DNA of 64,000 bases from CAVVSQ01 sp963848825 (GTDB lineage Bacteria > Planctomycetota > Planctomycetia > Gemmatales > Gemmataceae), in contig CAWKFA010000015.1 in assembly GCA_963848825.1 (NCBI GenBank), positions 496,001-560,000 on the forward strand, in the 5' to 3' direction. The notes below the pieces were generated by a model, which saw only the letters and a program-made list of their open reading frames with translations, was not told the origin of the DNA and made no database searches. Both the position numbers and the translations under genes were made by a program. Of this stretch, positions 57,484-64,000 are shown piece after piece; positions within the stretch are counted from its first letter, which is position 1, and the number at the start of each line of letters is the position of its first letter.

Positions 57484-58728
57484 TTAACGAGCGGTCAGGG
57501 TGAGCGTTTCGTTGGCGGCCAATCTCGTGGTATTGCGGCCTACCTGGCCCCAGGGTTGAGCAATCAACTCATAGTTTAGATTGCCGGCGATGACATTTTC
57601 AATGGGCCGATTGGAGCCGGGCGCCACGCGGTAAGGAACCTGATTGACAACGAACAAAACATCTTCCGAGAACAAATTGACCAGCACGACGCGGCCACTG
57701 GCGGCCACCGGGGGCGACAGCGAAACGCGATTACTCGGTGGCTGGAGTTTCAAAATGGCCTGTTCGATGTTGCCGAGCTTGGCGCGAATGTCGTCGATGC
57801 CGGTTTTATCCAGGGCGGACTTGTCGGTGAAGGAATCCGGTTTGCGGTTGTTCAGGTCATCGCGGATAAGGACCAGCGCCCTTTCGATATCCTCGATCCG
57901 TTTATTGAGGCTTAGCCCCAGATCGGTCGCATTGTTTTTGATTTTGTCGATGGCCTTATGCTGAGCGTCGAATTTTTCGTTGAGCGATTTGATTTCACCC
58001 TTCATGAGGTCCGTGGAATCGTTGATGGTCTTTTGCAGGCTGGCGATTCGCTCCAGGATGACCTGATCGTCAGCGACCGCCGGGGCGGTTTTGGCGACGA
58101 CAACGGTGGTAGTCAGCAGCGAATACAGGGCGAGGGTTTTCCAGTTGCGCAACATGGGAGTGTCTCCAGAGGGTAAGTCTCGGTAAATAAGCGGGCCTCT
58201 AGCGGCAGCCTGAACCACAACCGGCGGGAAATCTAATGCCGTCAGCCTGGCAGGCCTGATTTCCTCCGGCATCGCTTCGGGCCATGGCGGGGGAGGAGGC
58301 TGCGTGCCGAGCACCAGCGGCAAGTCTCCGTAAGGCAGCCCAAACGGCTCCGCCGGCAACTGCCGGGTTGCCTCGTGCCTGATCGTTGGCGGCAACAGCG
58401 GCGGCTGTTCTGTCCGCACGGTGACTGCCACCGGCGACCAATCCCGCTGCGGTTCAGGAAGAAGCTCCGGTATATGCACCCGCGGAGCTTGCTCGCCGTT
58501 ACCGTTGAATTTAGGGGAGACGAGGGCCAGCCGCAAGTGTTTTCCACCGGCATTCGCCATTTGCGGCAAGGTGTTGTAAAGAAGCCAGCAAATGAGCGAT
58601 ACGGTAACGGAAAGAATGAGCACGCCGGCCGGCCAGACAAAATCCTGCCTGGTAAGCCGCTGGGAGGCGTGAGCCTCAGTTGTTCGGGAGGGTGTCAAAA
58701 CGGGTTTTTGGCTGGATTTTTCCGACAT
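57484..58728 (-). CDS. Exported coiled-coil protein, possibly two adjacent genes read as one
   Basis: A single open frame with two export signals. Residues 1-165 from ATG 58728 contain a membrane helix 'GVLILSVTVSLICWLLYNTL' and a Pro-rich region. A second start at ATG 58155, eight bases after GGAG, begins 'MLRNWKTLALYSLL' with a cleavable signal ending 'AKTAPAVADD', followed by a coiled coil (about 45-115 of that part) and a C-terminal beta domain 'RVVLVNLFSEDVLFVVNQVP'. A signal peptide in the middle of a protein is unlikely, and a TAG one base out of frame lies near 58199. Two genes with a lost stop is therefore the favoured reading. No family recognised for either part. Confidence 0.6.
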   Translation of the reverse strand: MSEKSSQKPVLTPSRTTEAHASQRLTRQDFVWPAGVLILSVTVSLICWLLYNTLPQMANAGGKHLRLALVSPKFNGNGEQAPRVHIPELLPEPQRDWSPVAVTVRTEQPPLLPPTIRHEATRQLPAEPFGLPYGDLPLVLGTQPPPPPWPEAMPEEIRPARLTALDFPPVVVQAAARGPLIYRDLPSGDTPMLRNWKTLALYSLLTTTVVVAKTAPAVADDQVILERIASLQKTINDSTDLMKGEIKSLNEKFDAQHKAIDKIKNNATDLGLSLNKRIEDIERALVLIRDDLNNRKPDSFTDKSALDKTGIDDIRAKLGNIEQAILKLQPPSNRVSLSPPVAASGRVVLVNLFSEDVLFVVNQVPYRVAPGSNRPIENVIAGNLNYELIAQPWGQVGRNTTRLAANETLTLTAR

Positions 58729-58876
58729 AAGCGCGTCCGTACCGCAAGAACGGGTGTCCGTGACGGGACGCGTTATAACGTGCTGAATTGGTGGAGAAAA
58801 GACCAATTAAAACATACAGCCGCGAAACGTAGCGCGGCGAATTCATATCGCTTGGCTACGCGTCGCGGCCTTTGGT

Positions 58877-59410
58877 TTAATTTTCTTCAAACTGGGCGAT
58901 GCGGTTGACGGATTCCTCGAACTGGTCCCCCGTTTCGTCACCGAAGCGATATTCCATCAGGAAAGCATCTTCGCCGCTATCTTCATAAAAGGCCCGCAAA
59001 ACGCGGACGGCTTTGAATTCTTGCTTGCGGAAGAAAAGCTGGGCCACCAGGTTGGTTTCGCGGATTTCCAGCGTGATGCGGGTGCGGCGGTGGCTGGATA
59101 GCTTGCTGACCAGCTTGCCCACCATCTGAGCGCCTACCCCCAGGCGCCGCCAGCCGGAATGTACCGCGAAATTCATGATGTGCAGCTTGTTCTTGTGCAA
59201 TTCATAAATCATGAAGCCGACGACCTTTTCCCCGTGTTCGGCCACCATGCCTATGCAATTGCGCTGCCGTAAACAACGAAGAAAATCTTCCTCGGTCCAG
59301 GCGAAGGCGAAACTTTGTTGTTCGGTCTGGAGGACTTCCGGCATATCACGGCGAATCATCCAGCGAATGTGTACGCGTGTCTGTTCTTTTTCCGTGCGAC
59401 CCGTGCTCAT
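58877..59410 (-). CDS. rimI: RimI-like GNAT N-acetyltransferase
   Basis: 177 residues from ATG 59410, behind GGGGAGG. A GNAT fold: acetyl-CoA-binding motif A is 'GWRRLGVGAQMVGKLVSK', followed by 'TRITLEIRETNLVAQLFFRK' and 'EFKAVRVLRAFYEDSGEDAF', the signature of RimI-type ribosomal-protein-alanine acetyltransferases. Close relatives also acetylate other N-termini. A longer frame to 59461 lacks a ribosome site. No tsaB or tsaD gene adjoins, unlike many genomes. Confidence 0.85.
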   Translation of the reverse strand: MSTGRTEKEQTRVHIRWMIRRDMPEVLQTEQQSFAFAWTEEDFLRCLRQRNCIGMVAEHGEKVVGFMIYELHKNKLHIMNFAVHSGWRRLGVGAQMVGKLVSKLSSHRRTRITLEIRETNLVAQLFFRKQEFKAVRVLRAFYEDSGEDAFLMEYRFGDETGDQFEESVNRIAQFEEN

Positions 59411-59955
59411 AGCGACACCTCCCCTTCGCGGCGCAGTGCATCCCCTACGTGGGTGTGCCATGGTCCCGCGTCATCCACGTTCCGTTCCGTTCTACGGCAA
59501 GACAAGATGGGTCGATTCGGGATGGTTGAGCACCAACGTCTCAAGCACCGCCGGATAGTAGCAACGCCCCCTCGACTCCTCAAGAGCAAGCCGCCAGGCG
59601 GGATTTCCCTGAAATGAGGGGGAATCCCTTCCCCTGTTGGCAGCCGTCGTGGCTGTTTTCAACGTTGAATCGCGGTGGTGTAAGACTGGATGAAAAAAGC
59701 ATAGCGATCCGCCGGGCATTTAGCAAAAACATTTTTTCAAAAAGTTTACTTTTTACAATCGTTAAGCGAATGGCCCGCCGCGCCGTCAGCTTCTCCGCAT
59801 CGCTTCGGTCATTCGATTTCCGTTCATGTCTCAACTGTGAGGGTCCTCTTATATCAACTGTTTCGAAAGGAGCAACGTCTTCTTGCTCAAAAACCTCGCG
59901 AAGTTTCATTATTCCTTTTCGGTGTCCCGGCGCGCTCACGAGGCTGCGGTTAACC
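59411..59955. other. A+T-rich intergenic region with one weak open frame
   Basis: About 545 bases between the DUF11 protein stop and rimI, with an A+T-rich core at 59695-59765. A minus-strand frame from ATG 59909 to 59580 (109 residues, 'LREVFEQEDVAPFETVDIRG') has AAGGAAT before it, but the composition in its second half looks non-coding and no family fits. It may be a short gene or chance. Confidence 0.35.
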
Positions 59956-62250
59956 TCAGTCCTGATAGACAAACGTCCGCTCCTCGCGAGAGATCGGCAC
60001 CACGGCCTGATCACTCACGACCTGAGCGCGGAAACGCTGATCGCCTGGCGCCTGTGCGAGGGCGCTGACGTAGTACACGGCCTGGCCCTGCGGCTGTAGC
60101 CTGGGCAAGGACGCGAAGACAACCTGCTTGCCGTCCAGTTCATGAACGGATGGGCCGCGAACGAGTTTCGCGATCATGCCGGGCGGAAGTGTGGCTTTCA
60201 CTTGCACGCCCGTCGCCGCGGCATTGCCCTGATTGACTACTTTGATCTCGTATTCCGTGGCCTTGCCCAGCTCAATCGGGTTGTCTCGATCCGTCACGGT
60301 AAGAACCAGGTCGGCAATGCCGTGCACATGAACCTTGGCCTTGGAGTGAATGTCCTGCTGGGCCTCGGTACGTGCTACCACTTCATTGTCGAACTGGCCG
60401 GCGGCCTCGGGCTTGACCCGAACGGTAAGTGTTCGTGTCTGGCCCGGCGCCAGGTTTTCGACGAGCCAGTGGGCAGTACGCGCGTCGGGACGATATAAAC
60501 CGCGGTCGCTGGCCGAGACGAACTGCACTCCGGCCGGCAAGGTGTCGAGCACCATCACGTTCTGTAGATACTGGCCCTGGGTATTGGTGACGTCGATGCG
60601 AAGATCGGCTTCTTTATCCAGGAATAATTTAACTTGCGGAGTTTGCTGGACGCTCACGCCGGTGCTGCTCACGGGTGTCACTTGTACGGTCCCGATGCCG
60701 CTGGTTTCCATGCCGTTCTTGGCGCTAATACGCACCTCAATCGTCTGGCGGCCTGGTTGCACCGCCGTCAACGGCACTTTATAGCTCTTGGTGGCCCCGG
60801 CGCTCAGCACGCCATTGAGGGGAGCCTCGATGGCTTTACCAAACTCATGCGTCAGCCCATCAGGCAAATTGACATGTAACATCAAACCGTCAAGGGCCTC
60901 TTTGCCGTGGTTGGTTACCTGGGCCTCAAACACCACTGGAAATCCGTTTGGCACGGATGCGGGCGCCTTGACGACCAGGGTGAGGCCATCTTTTCCTTGA
61001 GCGAGGCGTGACCGGGACCCCGTTGTCGCCACCACCGTTACCGTAGTCGCGCCCACGACGTCGCCGCTTCCCTGGGCCTGCAGCTCGATCTTCAATTGTT
61101 TCTCGGCGCCTGGCGGCAAATGAGGCACCACCCAAACCGCGCGGCCATTTTGCAAGAGCGGCTCGGGATCGCCAAAGCTGAAGCGCGTTCCCGGGGGGAT
61201 ATCGTCCTCCACGCGGACGTCGCTTGCTGGACTCGAACCGATATTGCGCAGAATAATATAGAACTGGAGGGGCTCGCCGCCTCGGCGGTTGGCGGGCCCG
61301 CGTTTCTCCACCGTCACCTGCGGCGTGGCCGCGCCGACGATGTTGGCTGACGATGCGGACGGGTTCGTTTGCGCGACCGGTTGAGCCGAAATCATGCGCC
61401 GCTCCGGCATCGGAAACGGCTCGGACGGTGGCATATCGGTAACTTCGTTTCCCTTGGAGCGAATGGGATTAACCAGCTGAAAGGCCTTGGGCCGGGGTTG
61501 CACGTTCGCAGAGGGGAACGACGTTGTTGGCGCGGGCGCTAGCGGTGTGGGAATAATGGGTGTGGGCGTAGACGGCGTGGGTACCTGGAAGGCGGGCGCA
61601 ACTGGCGCTGGCTCGGGCACAGATGGCGCGGGTACCGACGGCACGTTTACCGGACTGCGGTCAGGAATAATAATTAAATCCGGCGGCATTTGTTGGCCAG
61701 GGCTACCCTGCGGAACGGGCGGCGGCGAAGAACCACGTGTCGAGGGTGGCGCCGGAATCGTTGTGATGGTGACTTTGTTTCTTTTGCTGTCGAAATTGGG
61801 CAGGGGCGAAACAGTCGGTGGCGGGCCCACTTTTTCTTCGGGGGCATCGATGATCACTGGGCCCTGCGCGACCGGCAGCGCGGGCGCGGCTGGCTCCGAT
61901 TTAGGCTTCGACTGTATTGCCGGCGTTGGCGGCAAGGGCGGAGCGTCCGGCGCCACGTCGACAATGACCGGACCGGCCGATGGTAGATTAGGCGGGACCA
62001 TTGACTTGGTTTCAAAGCTTGCGGGAGCCAAAGGTCCAGGCGCGGGGATTTCCGGCGGCGTGACAGGGGGTGGCGACGGCAAACGACTGACCGTACGCGG
62101 CGGCGGTTCGCTTTCTTCGAAGTTTCCGGGGGGCCTGACGGGCGCGGGTGGCCAGGGTAGGCGCGGGTCTTGGCCGCGAACCCCGAAGTAGGCACCGAGG
62201 ACGCCGATCCCAAGGACCAACATCACAATAGTAAGCCTGGCGTGCCGCAC
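59956..62250 (-). CDS. Exported DUF11-repeat protein
   Basis: 764 residues from GTG 62250. An N-terminal export helix ('LTIVMLVLGIGVLGAYFGV') leads into about 300 residues of Pro-rich, disordered linker. Three or four DUF11/CARDB-like immunoglobulin-type domains follow from about 330, each with the pattern 'FYIILRNIGSSPASDVRVED...PPGTRF' (also 'VTNTQGQYLQNVMVLDTLPA' and 'VVNQGNAAATGVQVKATLPP'). Such repeats are found in planctomycete surface and cell-wall-associated proteins. It probably extends from the envelope; function unknown. Confidence 0.87.
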   Translation of the reverse strand: MRHARLTIVMLVLGIGVLGAYFGVRGQDPRLPWPPAPVRPPGNFEESEPPPRTVSRLPSPPPVTPPEIPAPGPLAPASFETKSMVPPNLPSAGPVIVDVAPDAPPLPPTPAIQSKPKSEPAAPALPVAQGPVIIDAPEEKVGPPPTVSPLPNFDSKRNKVTITTIPAPPSTRGSSPPPVPQGSPGQQMPPDLIIIPDRSPVNVPSVPAPSVPEPAPVAPAFQVPTPSTPTPIIPTPLAPAPTTSFPSANVQPRPKAFQLVNPIRSKGNEVTDMPPSEPFPMPERRMISAQPVAQTNPSASSANIVGAATPQVTVEKRGPANRRGGEPLQFYIILRNIGSSPASDVRVEDDIPPGTRFSFGDPEPLLQNGRAVWVVPHLPPGAEKQLKIELQAQGSGDVVGATTVTVVATTGSRSRLAQGKDGLTLVVKAPASVPNGFPVVFEAQVTNHGKEALDGLMLHVNLPDGLTHEFGKAIEAPLNGVLSAGATKSYKVPLTAVQPGRQTIEVRISAKNGMETSGIGTVQVTPVSSTGVSVQQTPQVKLFLDKEADLRIDVTNTQGQYLQNVMVLDTLPAGVQFVSASDRGLYRPDARTAHWLVENLAPGQTRTLTVRVKPEAAGQFDNEVVARTEAQQDIHSKAKVHVHGIADLVLTVTDRDNPIELGKATEYEIKVVNQGNAAATGVQVKATLPPGMIAKLVRGPSVHELDGKQVVFASLPRLQPQGQAVYYVSALAQAPGDQRFRAQVVSDQAVVPISREERTFVYQD

Positions 62251-62607
62251 AACCCCGTTCTCCCCGAGTAGTCCGTACCACCCTTATTCAATCTGGATCG
62301 CATCCGCGACGTGGCGCCAAACTGGCCCCCAGACTGCTAGGTTTACCCTCTTTGGGCAACCGCCCCCATTGCTGCCTAAATAACGGAATGGCGGACTATA
62401 TCTCTGTTCTTGTATCTGTCAATGCGAAGGACGGACTTTACGGATTTTGCCGTGTGGAGGGTGGTTTCCTTGTCCAAAGGCAAACGGTCCCTTAACATGA
62501 CAAGCAGGCGTAATTCGTGGGCTAGGCGAATCGGCTCGACTTTTTCATGATGATTCAGTGTCCGCGGACAGCCCGCCTGGAAAGATATCGCCGGGAGAGT
62601 TTTGCCA
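62251..62607. other. Divergent intergenic region before smpB
   Basis: About 357 bases. I looked here for tmRNA (ssrA), which is often near smpB, and found neither its conserved ends nor a tag frame. No other gene was seen. Confidence 0.45.
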
Positions 62608-63090
62608 GTGGCGCAGCCCAAAAAATCAAAAGACCCCGATGAAGACATCAAGATCGTCTGCCGGAACAAACGCGCGCTGCATGAATACAACCTGTACGAC
62701 GCCATGGAGTGCGGCATCGTGCTGACCGGCACGGAAGTCAAAAGCTTGCGAGATGGGACGGCCAATCTGGAGGACGCCTATGCCAAGATCGTGAGCGGCG
62801 AACTTTGGCTGATTGGCAGCGACATCCCCGAGTATTCCATGGGGAATCGGCTCAACCACAAGCCGAAGCGGCAGCGTAAGTTGCTGCTGCATCGCCGGGA
62901 GATCGCCAAGTTCGCGGGCAAGGCGTCGGAGCGCGGCTACACGCTCGTGCCGCTCAAGCTTTATTTTAAGGGGGGGCGAGCCAAGGTGGAGGTAGCTGTG
63001 GCGCGCGGCAAACAATTCCACGATAAGCGCCACGACCTGAAAAAGGCCGACGCCGAACGCGAAATCCGGCGAGCCATGAAGGATCGCTAG
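62608..63090 (+). CDS. smpB: SsrA-binding protein
   Basis: 160 residues from GTG 62608, which is 8 bases after GGGAGAG; a TTG at 62602 is too close to that site. SmpB binds tmRNA and brings it to stalled ribosomes in trans-translation. 'NKRALHEYNLYDAMECGIVL', 'TGTEVKSLRDGTANLEDAYA', 'ERGYTLVPLKLYFKGGRAKV' and the basic tail 'KQFHDKRHDLKKADAEREI' are diagnostic. Confidence 0.95.
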   Translation: MAQPKKSKDPDEDIKIVCRNKRALHEYNLYDAMECGIVLTGTEVKSLRDGTANLEDAYAKIVSGELWLIGSDIPEYSMGNRLNHKPKRQRKLLLHRREIAKFAGKASERGYTLVPLKLYFKGGRAKVEVAVARGKQFHDKRHDLKKADAEREIRRAMKDR

Positions 63091-63182
63091 AACAGTCGCC
63101 TGTTCAGGGCGATCCTGATGTGTGATTTTCACCTCATTTATCCAGTCACTCGCTATTGTTCCAATCCGGGAAACCCGTTTAA

Positions 63183-64000
63183 ATGCCGGGCATGCGCATT
63201 CTCGGCCTCTATCAACATCCCGAGCACGTCTGTTTTCGCTACCGGTTAAAGGCGTTTCGCGCTCATTTGGTGAATGCGGGACATGTCGTTCACTTTCGCG
63301 GCTGGCCACGCTGGTGGCTGCTCGAAAATCAATTCATTCAGGACCTTCACGCAGCGGACCTCGTGATCATTCAGCGCCGCCTGCTTTCCCCCTGGCAACT
63401 CCAGCGGGTGCGCCAGGCCGCTCGCTTGTTGGCTTTCGATTTCGACGACGCCGTTTTCGTGCGCGATTCGTATTCATCGCGGGGCCTCGACTGTGAACTG
63501 CGCCGTGTGGGATTTGCCCGCATGGTGGCCGCCGCGGACATTGTGGTCGCCGGCAACGAGTTTTTGCGCGAACAGGCGCTGGAATGGACCAGCCCGGAAC
63601 GCGTCTGCATGGTGCCGACATGCGTTAATCCCGATACCTATGCGTGCGCGGACCATGCCCCGGATAATGCAACGACTCAACTTGTTTGGATAGGCTCTGC
63701 CAGCACTTTGCGTGGTTTGGAGAAAATAGGCGACTGGCTCGAAGTCGCCGGGCAGAACATAACCGGACTGAATTTGAAGATCATCTGCGACCGATCATTG
63801 AGACTACGGCAGTTGCCAATCTGCTTTTGCCCCTGGACCCGGGCCACGGAAGCAACCGATTTGGCGGGTGCCGATATCGGCATTAGCTGGTTGCCGAGCG
63901 ACACCTGGAGCGAAGGGAAGTGCGGTCTCAAGATCCTTCAGTACATGGCCGCCGGCTTGCCCGTGGTGGCCAATTCCGTGGGCGTGCAGGCCGAGCTGGT
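63183..64000 (+). CDS. Family 4-like glycosyltransferase, 3' end beyond window
   Basis: An open frame from ATG 63183 (or ATG 63192) to the window edge, at least 272 residues. The N-terminal half has 'ILGLYQHPEHVCFRYRLKAF' and 'LLAFDFDDAVF'. The donor-binding half has 'QLVWIGSASTLRGLEKI', then 'DIGISWLPSDTWSEGKCGLK' and 'ILQYMAAGLPVVANSVGVQ', the conserved nucleotide-sugar-binding end of GT4-type transferases. The conserved sequence runs in one frame without breaks. Acceptor unknown. Confidence 0.85.
   Translation, partial: MPGMRILGLYQHPEHVCFRYRLKAFRAHLVNAGHVVHFRGWPRWWLLENQFIQDLHAADLVIIQRRLLSPWQLQRVRQAARLLAFDFDDAVFVRDSYSSRGLDCELRRVGFARMVAAADIVVAGNEFLREQALEWTSPERVCMVPTCVNPDTYACADHAPDNATTQLVWIGSASTLRGLEKIGDWLEVAGQNITGLNLKIICDRSLRLRQLPICFCPWTRATEATDLAGADIGISWLPSDTWSEGKCGLKILQYMAAGLPVVANSVGVQAEL

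Noticed and set aside
62251..62607. Possible tmRNA gene beside smpB
   Set aside because: No conserved tmRNA ends, tRNA-like domain or tag frame could be found.

Overview
The window looks like chromosome of a planctomycete, probably close to the Gemmata group. This rests on gene content: a secreted protein with the planctomycete-type 'LEDRITPS' N-terminus, a Tat-exported DUF1501 protein, TPR-glycosyltransferase proteins, a BBP2-type outer-membrane porin, a DUF11 repeat protein, a Ser/Thr kinase with an extracellular beta-helix-like tail, and many secreted alpha/beta hydrolases. G+C is moderately high, with one conspicuously richer island at about 24.3-27.6 kb. No tRNA, rRNA, CRISPR array, transposase or prophage was recognised.

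Layout. 0-11.5 kb: the 5' end of a giant beta-helix surface protein (minus), comM, two TPR-glycosyltransferase genes (one joined to DUF1501) and a secreted esterase. 11.6-24.2 kb: a Uma2-type nuclease, leuC-leuD (leucine biosynthesis), a HAD phosphatase, mgtE (Mg2+ transport), DUF763, DUF413 and DUF3072 genes, several alpha/beta hydrolases and an orphan HlyD-type adaptor. 24.3-27.6 kb: a G+C-rich pair, an SNF2/RapA-like helicase and a zinc-ribbon protein, both full of frame breaks. 27.8-38 kb: secreted proteins, a second large esterase, msrA, a porin and a very large proline-rich exported protein. 38-47.3 kb: hpt, a glycosyltransferase, glgC, a molybdopterin oxidoreductase, a Ser/Thr kinase and a TolB-like propeller. 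47.5-51.9 kb: a compact same-strand cluster of VTC polyphosphate polymerase, DUF4956 membrane protein, lamin-tail/CotH kinase and a papain-like cysteine peptidase candidate. This is the best candidate here for a poorly described system. 51.9-64 kb: gyrA, aat, cmk-plsC, exported proteins, rimI, a DUF11 protein, smpB and the start of a glycosyltransferase.

A second theme is sequence integrity. At least twenty positions were found where the reading frame of a recognisable conserved protein jumps by one base and then continues intact. One sits on a run of seven A residues. They occur in housekeeping-type and accessory genes alike, and nine fall within the G+C-rich helicase pair. The simplest reading is indel error in a draft assembly, with real gene decay as the alternative. 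Several entries therefore describe a gene reconstructed across a frame break, and two apparent fusions (DUF1501-TPR-glycosyltransferase, and the exported protein at 57.5-58.7 kb) may be artefacts of a lost stop codon.
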